Notes: generated by a model not told the origin, from the sequence alone. A stretch of DNA of 33,768 bases from an uncultured Lachnospira sp. (GCA_944381165.1 CALWKC010000030.1:1-33768), one strand, 5' to 3'. Shown: positions 1 through 7,219, numbered from the stretch's first letter. A program made the numbers and translations.

Positions 1-813
1 ATAGAGGAAGCAAACGTCTGCCATGAGATTATAAAGGATTACGACCTTAACTACCCTATATTCTATGATGTTGAGGGTGATACGGTAAGATACATGTCAG
101 ACAATGGAGTGACGGCTTCAACAGACCTCATAAGCGGAATAATTGAAGCGTTTGCGAACAGAATGAGCGAGCTGGGACACAGCGTGGGCGTTTATTCAAA
201 TCTGAATTTTGTTAAAAATTTTCTTGACGACAGAGTAAAAAAATACCCGCTCTGGGTTGCCTGTTATCCTGAAAATCCTGCTCTCGATGATAAATTTGAG
301 GTTGACGGATTTAATACGGTAATGTGGCAGTACACGTCTACGCAGGGGAATATAGAGGGAGCACCGGCTCATCTCGATGTAAATATCTGCTATGTAGAGC
401 CGGAAGGAGCAATAGGGAACGCTCAGGACACGGTAACAGACAGCTCTGAGACAAATTCATCTAACGACACTAAATATCATATTGGGGATTATGTCTCTTA
501 CAATGTTATTTACACATCGTCTACATCGGAAGAGGCACTCACTCCGGCAGTGAGCGAAGGCACTGTCACAAAGGTAATACCGGGAGCGAGAAATCCTTAT
601 CTTATTAACGACGGGACAGGTTGGGTCAATGACGAGGCTATAAACAATACTTCGGAAGCTCAGAAAAGGGTATATGCTGTTCAGTCAGGAGACTCTCTTT
701 GGAGTATTGCAGAAAGGCTTTACGGTGACGGCAGCAGATACACAGAGCTTGCCGATAAGAATAACATTGAAAACGCCGCGATAATCTACGCGGGACAGCA
801 GATTAGATATTAA
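1..813 (+). CDS. GH25 lysozyme with C-terminal LysM domain (5'-truncated by window edge)
   Basis: The reading frame is open from base 1, so the gene starts upstream of the window. Near the start the translation runs YPIFYDVEGD, the Asp-x-Glu strand of glycoside hydrolase family 25 muramidases, and NTVMWQYTS is the usual late GH25 strand. The catalytic domain is followed by a spacer, an SH3-like segment (roughly IGDYVSYNVIY to GWVNDEAIN), and a final LysM peptidoglycan-binding motif beginning YAVQSGDSLWSIAERLYGDG. The expected role is cleavage of the peptidoglycan beta-1,4 MurNAc-GlcNAc bond. Its neighbours are an antirepressor, a repressor-like regulator and a tRNA-derived attachment site, so I infer a prophage endolysin. 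No signal peptide can be judged because the N-terminus is missing. A strong terminator follows the stop. A second GH25-LysM gene with a very similar LysM lies at 32418-33203. Confidence 0.9.
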   Translation: MEEANVCHEIIKDYDLNYPIFYDVEGDTVRYMSDNGVTASTDLISGIIEAFANRMSELGHSVGVYSNLNFVKNFLDDRVKKYPLWVACYPENPALDDKFEVDGFNTVMWQYTSTQGNIEGAPAHLDVNICYVEPEGAIGNAQDTVTDSSETNSSNDTKYHIGDYVSYNVIYTSSTSEEALTPAVSEGTVTKVIPGARNPYLINDGTGWVNDEAINNTSEAQKRVYAVQSGDSLWSIAERLYGDGSRYTELADKNNIENAAIIYAGQQIRY

Positions 814-821
814 ATGATTTT

Positions 822-854
822 AAAGACGCCAGTCACAGAACTGGCGTCTTTTTT
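822..854 (+). terminator. Rho-independent terminator after the GH25 gene
   Basis: A perfect 12-bp stem, AAAGACGCCAGT (822-833) with ACTGGCGTCTTT (840-851), has a 6-nt loop and runs into a T tract. It begins 8 bases after the lysozyme stop codon. Confidence 0.9.
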
Positions 855-1021
855 AGTTCCGTAGGTAGGGCGGAAAAATCTCACTTTATAAAAATTTAAT
901 AATCACCTCAAATAAACAGGGATTTTGCTTTGTATTACATAATGCGTATCTTGCAAAATGAATTTTTGCAACTAAATATTAGAAATGTGTAAATATCACT
1001 CAAATTGCGCTGTTTTAGGGC

Positions 1022-1153
1022 GATTTACAAAAATCTTACGGCGTGATACTGTATGAATATGATGTATTATGTCTTGAAAAAGTTGATTAAAAAGAAAGGG
1101 CTGAGGCTATTAGACGCGGGGTTAAGAAATTAAAAGATGATATAAAAAGATAG
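1022..1153 (+). pseudogene. possible remnant of a small gene with an internal stop
   Basis: In one frame the sequence reads SYGVILYEYDVLCLEKVD, a TAA at 1088-1090, then KERAEAIRRGVKKLKDDIKR and a TAG at 1151-1153. Both halves look protein-like (the second is a charged amphipathic helix) and lie in the same frame, so this may be the decayed 3' end of an element gene. I do not recognise the family and see no convincing start codon or ribosome binding site. The rest of 855-1269 is AT-rich with no other supported gene. Confidence 0.25.
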
Positions 1154-1189
1154 AGTAGTTGTCCACCTACCAAGAAAAACAACTACTCT
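1152..1189. repeat. 11-bp inverted repeat upstream of the antirepressor
   Basis: AGAGTAGTTGT (1152-1162) and ACAACTACTCT (1179-1189) form a perfect 11-bp stem with a 16-nt loop. No T tract follows, so it is not a standard terminator. It lies in the upstream region of the antirepressor and could be an operator or an RNA hairpin. Confidence 0.5.
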
Positions 1190-1269
1190 GTAACAGAAAT
1201 AAGAAAAACTCATTTCAAGAGTATTTTAACTTATTTCTGAAAAAAAATCAATTTTTGGAGGAAATAAAA

Positions 1270-2010
1270 ATGAAACAATTAATAAATATTGAGGATGGAT
1301 TAGTGCCAGTATATGAGACAAGCACTGGGGAGAAAGTTGTATATGGCACAGAGCTTCACGAGGTGCTTGGGGTAAAAAGTAAATTTGCTGACTGGATTAA
1401 AAATCGTTTGAACGATTGTGAAGCCGTAGAAAACGATGACTTTGAAGCGTTTTCTAAAAATTTAGAAAACGGCGGAAGAACAAAAGAGTACATTATCAAA
1501 CTCGACACAGCCAAAGAAATGGCAATGCTTGAGAGAAACGAGAAAGGCAAGCAGGTCCGCCGGTACTTTATTCAGATTGAAAAGAAATATAAAGCAAACT
1601 CCCTTGCAGACCTTTCAACAGAACTTCAGGCAGTCATTGTAGTAGATAAGCGAGTAACAAAGGTTGAACAGCGTGTTGAACGATTAGAGTACGATATTCC
1701 CCTGTATGCGGCAGAAGCAGACGAGTTAAGTAACCATGTCAAACGCAAAGGCGTTGAACTGCTTGGCGGCAAAAACAGCAATGCGTATAAAGATACCAAA
1801 ATACGTGCATCTGTATACAGGGATATATACAATCAAATAAGACGTGAGTTCGGCTTATTTGATGATAAAGGCAGCTATAAATCATATAAAGCATTAAAGA
1901 GGCGCTATATATACGACGCTCATGAGCTGGTAGACGCATATGAGCTTCCGACATATTTAATTGAACAGATTAGGAACTGCAACGCGCAGATGAATATGGA
2001 GGTGGCTTGA
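1270..2010 (+). CDS. phage antirepressor, AntA/AntB type with ORF6C-like C-terminal domain
   Basis: A 246-aa protein. Residues about 1-110 (GLVPVYETSTGEKVVYGTEL, then an LGVKSKFADWIKNR segment and a KEYIIKLDTAKEMAMLERNEKG segment ending RRYFIQIEKKY) match the AntA/AntB antirepressor pattern. The C-terminal about 90 residues (VKRKGVELLGGKNSNAYKD onward) resemble the phage ORF6C domain. Such proteins counteract phage repressors or act at the lysis-lysogeny decision; their exact target varies. The start at 1270 is chosen because GGAGG lies at 1257-1261 with an 8-nt spacer; the frame is open to an upstream TTG at 1159, but that one lacks a ribosome binding site and overlaps the inverted repeat. 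It is followed immediately by a tiny ORF and lies convergent to an XRE regulator, a typical prophage control cluster. Confidence 0.85.
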   Translation: MKQLINIEDGLVPVYETSTGEKVVYGTELHEVLGVKSKFADWIKNRLNDCEAVENDDFEAFSKNLENGGRTKEYIIKLDTAKEMAMLERNEKGKQVRRYFIQIEKKYKANSLADLSTELQAVIVVDKRVTKVEQRVERLEYDIPLYAAEADELSNHVKRKGVELLGGKNSNAYKDTKIRASVYRDIYNQIRREFGLFDDKGSYKSYKALKRRYIYDAHELVDAYELPTYLIEQIRNCNAQMNMEVA

Positions 2011-2011
2011 T

Positions 2012-2122
2012 ATGGTGGAGAGCATAAGACATCAGGTCTGTGATTTACTTTTAAATATCACAGACGAGCACAAATTAAAGGTTATATTGCAATTCATATT
2101 GGGTATTAAAAGCAGTAAGTAG
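2012..2122 (+). CDS. 36-aa small protein downstream of the antirepressor
   Basis: The ATG at 2012 lies one base after the antirepressor stop and is preceded by a strong GGAGGTGG inside the end of that gene (1999-2006). The product begins MVESIRHQVCDLLLNITDEH and ends KSSK. It is short and helical-looking, with no recognised domain. The ribosome binding site and tight coupling argue that it is translated with the antirepressor; the function is unknown. Confidence 0.55.
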   Translation: MVESIRHQVCDLLLNITDEHKLKVILQFILGIKSSK

Positions 2123-2126
2123 CGAA

Positions 2127-2158
2127 ACAGGCACAGCGAAAGGCTGTGCCTGTGCTGT
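2127..2158 (+). terminator. hairpin ending the antirepressor operon
   Basis: ACAGGCACAGC (2127-2137) pairs with GCTGTGCCTGT (2143-2153) around a GAAAG loop. The following T run is short (GCTGTTT), so termination is probable rather than certain. Confidence 0.6.
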
Positions 2159-2217
2159 TTAATCCACGACAAATTGTCACGGATTAACTTTCTTAGTTAA
2201 ATTTTCACAAATAGTGC

Positions 2218-2904
2218 CTAAATATTCAGTCGCTCGGTGCACTTCGCCAGCGAAGCCACACATTCGAGCAGAACAGCTCTCTTTTCCGGGGTGAAATTTT
2301 CCCACACACTTTTTATAATCTGAAGCTTCCTGTCGCTCATATTCATAAAGAGAGAAGGCTGACAGCCTGATATATCATACAGAAACAAAAGCATCTCGGC
2401 ATCCGGATAAATGTTCTCACGCTCCAAAGCCCTGTACTTTTTAATGCCAAGACCGAGGTGTTCAGCCATATCTATCTGATTGAGCTTAAGCCTTGAACGC
2501 ACAAATCGCAGCATTGAGAAGTTGTCCCATGAACGGCTGAGAGCTTCGAGCAGCAAGAAGTTGTCTGTCATTGCGTCGGAGTTTTTTCGGAAATCATTTA
2601 AGATAATCTCGACAAGAAGTTTTAAAATAAAATTCTTTGTTTCGCCCGCTGTTATGGAGCTTATTGCGCTTTCCAAGCGGTGAGCTTTATAGTTATAAGT
2701 CTTTCCGGCAATAAGCGTGTCAACGCTTAAGCCGATAGAGTCAAATTTAATTAAAAGACAACTGTTTATTAAAACGCGACCGTTTTCAATGTAAGAGTAT
2801 TGTTCCTGGCTTAATCCAACCTTTACGGCAAGTTCTCGTTGTGAAAGTCCGAGAAGTTTTCTGTACAAAACAAGACGTTTGAGCACGTCCGTATAATCCC
2901 CCAT
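2218..2904 (-). CDS. XRE-family regulator with two helix-turn-helix domains
   Basis: A 228-aa protein. The N-terminal HTH is LLGLSQRELAVKVGLSQEQY followed by SYIENGR, a classic Cro/CI-type motif at about residues 15-45. A second HTH-like segment (LKLNQIDMAEHLGLGIKKYR, then ALERE) lies around residues 140-165. The middle and C-terminal regions are helical, with no known sensor domain. The start is set at 2904: on the minus strand GGGGG (2914-2918) sits 9 nt from the ATG at 2904, while the in-frame ATG at 2913 is too close to it. The gene is convergent with the antirepressor and is the last gene before the tRNA-Thr attachment site, so it is probably the element's repressor or a lysogeny-module regulator. 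That role is inferred from context. Confidence 0.8.
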   Translation of the reverse strand: MGDYTDVLKRLVLYRKLLGLSQRELAVKVGLSQEQYSYIENGRVLINSCLLIKFDSIGLSVDTLIAGKTYNYKAHRLESAISSITAGETKNFILKLLVEIILNDFRKNSDAMTDNFLLLEALSRSWDNFSMLRFVRSRLKLNQIDMAEHLGLGIKKYRALERENIYPDAEMLLFLYDISGCQPSLFMNMSDRKLQIIKSVWENFTPEKRAVLLECVASLAKCTERLNI

Positions 2905-3191
2905 GTAAATCATCCCCCATAATGTTTTATAAGAATGATATTAAGGGATTATTATGTTGCCTGAATATATAAATATTTAAATGGAATTAAAAATGTAATA
3001 AACAAAGAATAGCTAATTATGTACAAATATATTAATGGTTTAATTATGACATCTAATTACATTTAACGCTTATTTATACTTTGAAATTTTAATAAATTTA
3101 TATATAATAATTTATGTTATTTGGTAGTCAAATGGTGTTCAGCTGTTTGGAAAGTACAGATAAAACCTGCGTTTGGGGCATTTAACATATT
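2905..3191. other. AT-rich intergenic region between the XRE gene and the attachment site
   Basis: About 290 bases of strongly AT-rich DNA with no ORF that has a ribosome binding site. It must hold the promoter of the leftward regulator and would be the place for integrase arm-type sites next to the attachment core. I see short related AT motifs (ATTAAAAATGTAAT near 2985 and CTAATTACATTTAA near 3053) but no clear repeat array. Confidence 0.4.
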
Positions 3192-3192
3192 A

Positions 3193-3234
3193 TTGGTAAT
3201 GAAGAGGTCAGGGGTCCGACTCCCCCCATCAGCT
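3193..3234 (+). pseudogene. 3' half of tRNA-Thr(GGU): probable attachment site of the integrated element
   Basis: The sequence reads as tRNA positions 32-73: anticodon loop TTGGTAA with anticodon GGT (3195-3197), stem TGAAG, variable loop AGGTC, T arm AGGGG-TCCGACT-CCCCC, acceptor CATCAGC and discriminator T. There is no 5' half: upstream bases do not supply GCTGATG or a D arm. The T loop has C at position 55 instead of the near-invariant T, and T-stem pair 49-65 is mismatched. This is the pattern left when an element integrates into the 3' end of a tRNA gene; the intact tRNA-Thr would lie at the other end of the element, left of the window. Confidence 0.8.
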
Positions 3235-3240
3235 TAATTA

Positions 3241-3288
3241 AAAACTGCCGCCAGACCAGCATATTTAATGCGTTTGGCGGCGGTTTTT
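3241..3288 (+). terminator. terminator just after the tRNA-Thr fragment
   Basis: AAAACTGCCGCCAGAC (3241-3256) pairs with GTTTGGCGGCGGTTTT (3272-3287), with two G-T pairs, and ends in TTTTT. Its place 7 bases after the tRNA fragment suggests it is the original tRNA terminator, left behind on the chromosomal side of the junction. Confidence 0.85.
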
Positions 3289-3318
3289 GTGTTTGTGTCT
3301 GAAAAAGCTGTAATTTAA

Positions 3319-3582
3319 CTAAGCCTGAACACTCCATGCGCATTCATATAAGTGATAGGTAAGCTCAATGAATTTCACAATATTATTATCAACTATCTCG
3401 CATCGGTATTTAAGCTTGCTTCTTGCAGCGTGCATCGGTGAGCTGGAATAAATTTTATATGAAATCCCGTTTAGTCTGACATATAAGGGCTTGACTTCTC
3501 CGCCGGTACTAAAAGAGGCTATAACAGGAACGATAATAATATTCGGGGTATCGAAAATGGAAGATGAAAAAGCTGCCGCCAT
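3319..3582 (-). CDS. 87-aa conserved-looking hypothetical protein
   Basis: The product begins MAAAFSSSIFDTPNIIIVPV and continues with a beta-rich stretch (VKPLYVRLNGISYKIYSS and KYRCEIVDNNIVKFIELTYH). GGAGG at 3587-3591 on the minus strand sits 4 nt before the ATG, a strong site that supports real translation. I see no signal peptide, membrane segment or known domain. It resembles small hypothetical proteins I have seen in Lachnospiraceae, but I cannot name a family. It is the first chromosomal gene beyond the attachment site. Confidence 0.65.
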   Translation of the reverse strand: MAAAFSSSIFDTPNIIIVPVIASFSTGGEVKPLYVRLNGISYKIYSSSPMHAARSKLKYRCEIVDNNIVKFIELTYHLYECAWSVQA

Positions 3583-3803
3583 ATTGCCTCCTTAGCAAAT
3601 AATAATGTATAGTATTTGCACAAGGAGTAAATTTATAACGATATAAATATAAAATGGCGGCATGCAACGGCAGAAAGAAAATAAAGGTTTTGGCATGGCT
3701 TATTCATAGTTGCAGATATTAAGATTTATTATTTTGTTTATATATTATATGCCGAAAAAAATTGAGTGATAGTTTATGTAAGCAGGGCAAATGCCATGCC
3801 GTG

Positions 3804-3982
3804 TCAGCACTCTGATTTAGGAGGCTTTTTATCGCAGTCATCAAGAATAGGCTTTACTAATTTTCGCCTTCAGCGTTGAGAATGTGAGATATAGCGGTTT
3901 CCTCCAGTGCGATAGACTGCACAAGAGAAGCTGCGGCACAACATTTACTTATGTTTGTGCACTCAATTTTAGGCATGCTCAT
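3804..3982 (-). pseudogene. small SIALEE...NAEGE protein gene, frameshifted near its 3' end
   Basis: The ATG at 3982 has AAGGA about 7 nt upstream and opens a 41-aa frame starting MSMPKIECTNISKCCAAASL and ending SIALEETAISHILNAEGEN, stop at 3857. Small Firmicutes proteins with an SIALEE-H-ILNAEGEKL pattern are familiar to me, some linked to spores, and normally continue after EGEK. One base more in the A run at about 3860-3865 would restore the continuation KLVKPILDDCDKKPPKSEC to a stop at 3804. So this is either a real one-base frameshift or a homopolymer sequencing error. Function is unknown. A sigma-K-like promoter lies upstream. Confidence 0.55.
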
Positions 3983-4009
3983 AAAAAAGTCCTTTATTCG
4001 TTTTCAATT

Positions 4010-4036
4010 TATTATATGAGGCAGAGCAGTAAAGGT
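4010..4036 (-). promoter_or_regulatory. possible late-sporulation (sigma-K-like) promoter
   Basis: On the minus strand, AC (4036-4035), a 16-nt spacer and CATATAATA (4018-4010) fit the loose sigma-K form AC-N16-CATAnnnTA. Transcription would start about 20 nt before the ATG at 3982. The motif is short and could occur by chance; TATAAT within it could also be a sigma-A -10 box. Confidence 0.3.
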
Positions 4037-4093
4037 TAAAATGCGCGATATAATTGTCCATATATTAATAAGGTTAATAAGGAGAAATTAGGA

Positions 4094-4801
4094 TTGATAG
4101 AAAGGTGTTTTCGCCCTATAGGTTATATATATACGGATTTTCCGTGCAAGTTTGGAATTCCAAGACAGAGCGGGCTTGTAGATGAGCTTAAGGGAAAGAT
4201 TATATTTGAGCCGGAGTTCAGGCAGGTACAGGCATTTCGGGGACTTGAGGAATTTTCACATATATGGGTTTTGTGGGGATTTTCAGAGTCGAAAAGGGAG
4301 CGCTGGGCAGCTACGGTCACTCCTCCGAGACTGGGAGGACGAAAAAGAATGGGGGTGTTTGCAACCAGAGCGCCGTATCGTCCGAATAATATAGGGTTGT
4401 CCTGTGTAAGGCTGGAAAAAATTGAGATTACACAGGAGTACGGACCTGTGGTCAATGTGGCGGGAATTGATATGGTAAGCGGTACTCCCGTATATGACAT
4501 AAAACCGTATATAGTGTATACCGACTGTCATCCTGATGCCGCGCAGGGATATGTGAGCGGCACAATAAAACACAGACTGTCAGTTGTATTTCCGGGTGAA
4601 TTGCTGTCGGTACTGCCTGAGAAAAAGAGAGACGCGGCTGTAAAAGTCCTTGAGCAGGACCCCAGACCTGCATATGATACGGATGAGACAAGACTGTATG
4701 GCGTTGAGTTTGCCGGATATGATGTAAGATTCCGTGTCGCGGGAAATATTCTTACGGTGTATGAGGTGGAGAAACTGACGCAGCGGGAAAGCGGTTTATA
4801 A
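4094..4801 (+). CDS. trmO: tRNA (t6A37) N6-methyltransferase TrmO
   Basis: A 235-aa protein of the TrmO/TsaA (YaeB) family, which uses S-adenosylmethionine to methylate N6 of threonylcarbamoyladenosine at position 37 of certain tRNAs (classically tRNA-Thr GGU). Visible family signatures are the start FRPIGYIYTDF, GLEEFSHIWVLWGF around residue 50, GVFATRAPYRPNNIGLSCVR (the most conserved block, about residues 85-105), GIDMVSGTPVYDIKPYI, and the C-terminal DPRPAYD. The length is typical of the long bacterial form. The start is TTG at 4094, with GGAG at 4081-4084; no ATG suits the conserved N-terminus. It is convergent with the C39-like gene and appears monocistronic. Confidence 0.92.
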   Translation: MIERCFRPIGYIYTDFPCKFGIPRQSGLVDELKGKIIFEPEFRQVQAFRGLEEFSHIWVLWGFSESKRERWAATVTPPRLGGRKRMGVFATRAPYRPNNIGLSCVRLEKIEITQEYGPVVNVAGIDMVSGTPVYDIKPYIVYTDCHPDAAQGYVSGTIKHRLSVVFPGELLSVLPEKKRDAAVKVLEQDPRPAYDTDETRLYGVEFAGYDVRFRVAGNILTVYEVEKLTQRESGL

Positions 4802-4839
4802 ACGCGCACCAAAAAAGCTTTTCCGCTGCATCTTAAATA

Positions 4840-5700
4840 TTATTTTATGACTGCTGCCTGATAGAAGTATTTTTGATAAAAATAGGTAAATTCGTCGATT
4901 GTGTGTGTCACTATGCCGTAAGTCGGATCTGCGAATGTAACTGTGTTGTCGTTTAAATTATACCCTGAGAGTACTACACAGTGCTCATAGGCAGGCCATG
5001 AAAAATATTCTCCGTTTGACAGAGGAACATCTCTGTATGTGACGTCGGTTATGGAGTAGTCATATGAGGTCCATACGATTACTGGGTGTCCGTCAGCCAC
5101 CTCCTCTAGAAGAGTGTGTACGGACGAATAGCTGATTACATATGCCGTGAGGTTTGATGAGTGGTCGCTTAAGAATGCGTTGGCAGCTTTCACAATAGCC
5201 GGGGCGAAGCAGCCGCTTCCGCGCTCATCCCACGGAGAGCCCAGAAAATAATCTATAAAACAGCCCTCGTCTGCTGTATCTTTCATGGGAAGATAATTTT
5301 TCGCAAGTTCTTCCTTGTCAATATTGTATCCGTAGAAATTTAAAACCTCTGCCAGAGAGGTAATCTCACAGCCGGTCGGAAGCTCAGGCTCCTGATTGAT
5401 AAATTCCACATTGAGCTGTGTGCTGTTGGGAATTGTCCGGTTATCATCAGCCGCAGTTGTGTATTGAATACTGTCAGAATAAATGTTTTCCGTGTCGGCT
5501 GCGGAGGTCTCTGTTGAATTGGAGATTATGACCGAGACGCTGTTTTTGTCTTCTTGCTGCTTTGTTGTCTGTATATATGCGTATACAACAAATACCAGAG
5601 CAGCAACTGAGGAAAGCAGTATAAATGTTTTTAATATGTTTCGCTTGGATTTCTTCAATTTTAGTTTAGTCTCCGTTTCTGCATGGCAAAACTGCAACAT
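4840..5700 (-). CDS. membrane-anchored C39-like cysteine peptidase
   Basis: A 286-aa protein with one N-terminal membrane anchor (TFILLSSVAALVFVVYAYI), a Ser/Thr/Asn-rich linker, and an extracytoplasmic papain-fold domain of the Peptidase_C39_2 type. The catalytic Cys is C111 in LPTGCEITSLAEVL; the His is H240 in YEHCVVLSGY; the Asp is D258 in FADPTYG. There is no C39 ABC transporter domain, so it is not a bacteriocin exporter; targets are unknown. The start is uncertain. The ATG at 5700 would sit only 2-3 nt from the transcription start predicted from the promoter at 5709-5737 and has no ribosome binding site. An in-frame TTG at 5658 gives a more natural N-terminus (MKKSKRNILKTF) with GGAG 12 nt upstream. 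It is divergent from purA. Confidence 0.8.
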   Translation of the reverse strand: MLQFCHAETETKLKLKKSKRNILKTFILLSSVAALVFVVYAYIQTTKQQEDKNSVSVIISNSTETSAADTENIYSDSIQYTTAADDNRTIPNSTQLNVEFINQEPELPTGCEITSLAEVLNFYGYNIDKEELAKNYLPMKDTADEGCFIDYFLGSPWDERGSGCFAPAIVKAANAFLSDHSSNLTAYVISYSSVHTLLEEVADGHPVIVWTSYDYSITDVTYRDVPLSNGEYFSWPAYEHCVVLSGYNLNDNTVTFADPTYGIVTHTIDEFTYFYQKYFYQAAVIK

Positions 5701-5708
5701 TTATTTTC

Positions 5709-5737
5709 ATTATATACAGAATAATGATTGATTGCAA
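5709..5737 (-). promoter_or_regulatory. sigma-A promoter for the C39-like gene
   Basis: Minus strand TTGCAA (5737-5732), 17-nt spacer, TATAAT (5714-5709). The -35 hexamer is its own reverse complement and also serves the divergent purA promoter. Confidence 0.6.
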
Positions 5738-5760
5738 TTCCAAAGATATGGTATTATACT
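5732..5760 (+). promoter_or_regulatory. sigma-A promoter for purA
   Basis: TTGCAA (5732-5737), 17-nt spacer, TATACT (5755-5760), giving a leader of about 65 nt to the purA start. It shares its -35 box with the leftward promoter. Confidence 0.65.
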
Positions 5761-5832
5761 AAAGTACGGTTGTAAAAACCATGATTTAAGTTTATGCATG
5801 CTGATAAAGGTTTTCAGCGGAATGGAGGAAAT

Positions 5833-7128
5833 ATGGTAAAAGCTATCGTTGGCGCTAACTGGGGTGACGAGGGTAAAGGTAAGATTACGGACATGCTTGC
5901 TGAGGAATCTGATATTATTGTCAGATTTCAGGGAGGAAGCAACGCAGGACATACCATTATCAATGATTACGGCAAATTCGCACTTCATCTTCTGCCATCA
6001 GGCGTTTTCTATAATCATACAACAAGTGTTATCGGCAACGGTGTTGCTCTCAATATTCCTTATCTTATTCAGGAATTAAAGAGCCTGACTGACAGAAATG
6101 TTCCTATGCCGAAAATCCTTGTTTCGGACAGAGCACAGATTTTGATGCCTTATCATGTGGATTTTGATACATATGAGGAGGCAAGACTTGCAGGAAAGTC
6201 ATTTGGCTCAACAAAGTCCGGTATCGCGCCATTCTATTCAGATAAATATGCAAAAATCGGATTTCAGGTAAGCGAGCTGTTCGGCGATGAGACTCAGCTT
6301 AAGGAAAAGATTGAAAATGTATGTGTTTTGAAAAATGTAATGCTTGAGCATTTATATCATAAACCTCTTTTAAATCCTGATGATATATTCAAAACATTAA
6401 TGGAATATAAGGAAATGGTTGCTCCATATGTAACTGATACGTCAGCATATCTTCATCAGGCGCTGAAGGAGGGAAAGAAAATCCTTCTTGAGGGACAGCT
6501 TGGCTCATTAAAGGACCCTGACCACGGAATATATCCAATGGTTACATCGTCTTCCACACTGTCGGCATACGGAGCTATCGGAGCCGGAATTCCGGCTGCG
6601 GCTATTAAGGATGTCATTACGGTTGTAAAGGCATATTCTTCGGCAGTCGGCGCAGGCGCGTTTGTCAGTGAGATTTTCGGAGACGAGGCAGACGAGCTCA
6701 GACGGCGCGGAGGAGACGGCGGTGAATTTGGAGCTACAACGGGCCGTCCAAGAAGAATGGGCTGGTTTGATGCAGTTGCCACACGCTACGGTGTGAGAAT
6801 GCAGGGAACGACTGAGGTCGCTCTCACGGTTGTCGATGTTCTGGGGTATCTTGACGAGATACCAATGTGCGTAGGCTATGAGATAGACGGAAAGGTAACT
6901 AAGGATTTTCCTACAACATGTCAGCTTGAGAAGGCAAAACCGGTTTTAAAGACATTTCCGGGCTGGAAATGTGACATCAGAGGAATTACAAAATACGAGG
7001 AACTTCCTGAGGCGTGCAGAAATTATATAGAGGCAATCGAGGAGGCAATCGAGGCTCCTATAACAATGGTTTCAAACGGTCCGGGAAGACATGAGATAAT
7101 TCACAGAGAGAGTAAATATTCTAAATAA
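5833..7128 (+). CDS. purA: adenylosuccinate synthetase
   Basis: This enzyme joins IMP and aspartate using GTP in the first committed step from IMP to AMP. The 431-aa length matches the family. The N-terminus [17 protein letters not shown] holds the GTP-binding loop, with catalytic D12 and GDEGKGK; H40 in SNAGHTI is the second catalytic residue. [15 protein letters not shown] and the C-terminal [11 protein letters not shown] are also typical. The start at 5833 is set by GGAGG at 5824-5828 and by the family N-terminus; an in-frame ATG at 5794 would add 13 atypical residues. It is transcribed from the promoter at 5732-5760 and followed at 92 bases by deoC. Confidence 0.97.
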   Translation: MVKAIVGANWGDEGKGKITDMLAEESDIIVRFQGGSNAGHTIINDYGKFALHLLPSGVFYNHTTSVIGNGVALNIPYLIQELKSLTDRNVPMPKILVSDRAQILMPYHVDFDTYEEARLAGKSFGSTKSGIAPFYSDKYAKIGFQVSELFGDETQLKEKIENVCVLKNVMLEHLYHKPLLNPDDIFKTLMEYKEMVAPYVTDTSAYLHQALKEGKKILLEGQLGSLKDPDHGIYPMVTSSSTLSAYGAIGAGIPAAAIKDVITVVKAYSSAVGAGAFVSEIFGDEADELRRRGGDGGEFGATTGRPRRMGWFDAVATRYGVRMQGTTEVALTVVDVLGYLDEIPMCVGYEIDGKVTKDFPTTCQLEKAKPVLKTFPGWKCDIRGITKYEELPEACRNYIEAIEEAIEAPITMVSNGPGRHEIIHRESKYSK

Positions 7129-7130
7129 AT

Positions 7131-7206
7131 GCACCGCAGAGAGCATTTGCGGTCTTATGACGGGCGGCTGTATATTGCAGCCGCTTATTGTGAAATATGG
7201 CGGTGC
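7131..7206 (+). promoter_or_regulatory. structured leader before deoC
   Basis: GCACCGC (7131-7137) can pair with GCGGTGC (7200-7206), enclosing a hairpin GCGGCTG (7164-7170) / CAGCCGC (7178-7184). An alternative hairpin CCGCA (7134-7138) / TGCGG (7148-7152) competes for the outer strand. The 3' strand ends just before the deoC ribosome binding site AGGGG (7211-7215). No T tract follows any hairpin. It may be a translational switch or simple processing structure; I do not recognise it as a known riboswitch. Confidence 0.35.
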
Positions 7207-7219
7207 GGAAAGGGGCAAA

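Noticed and set aside
2161-2200. Quasi-palindromes around GACAAATTGTC and TTAACT...AGTTAA
   Set aside because: They lie between two convergent gene ends, are short, AT-rich and imperfect; without other copies they cannot be called operators.
3643-3729. 22-codon plus-strand frame starting MAACNGRKKIKVLAW
   Set aside because: No ribosome binding site at a useful distance and no protein-like conservation signal; lies in an AT-rich gap.
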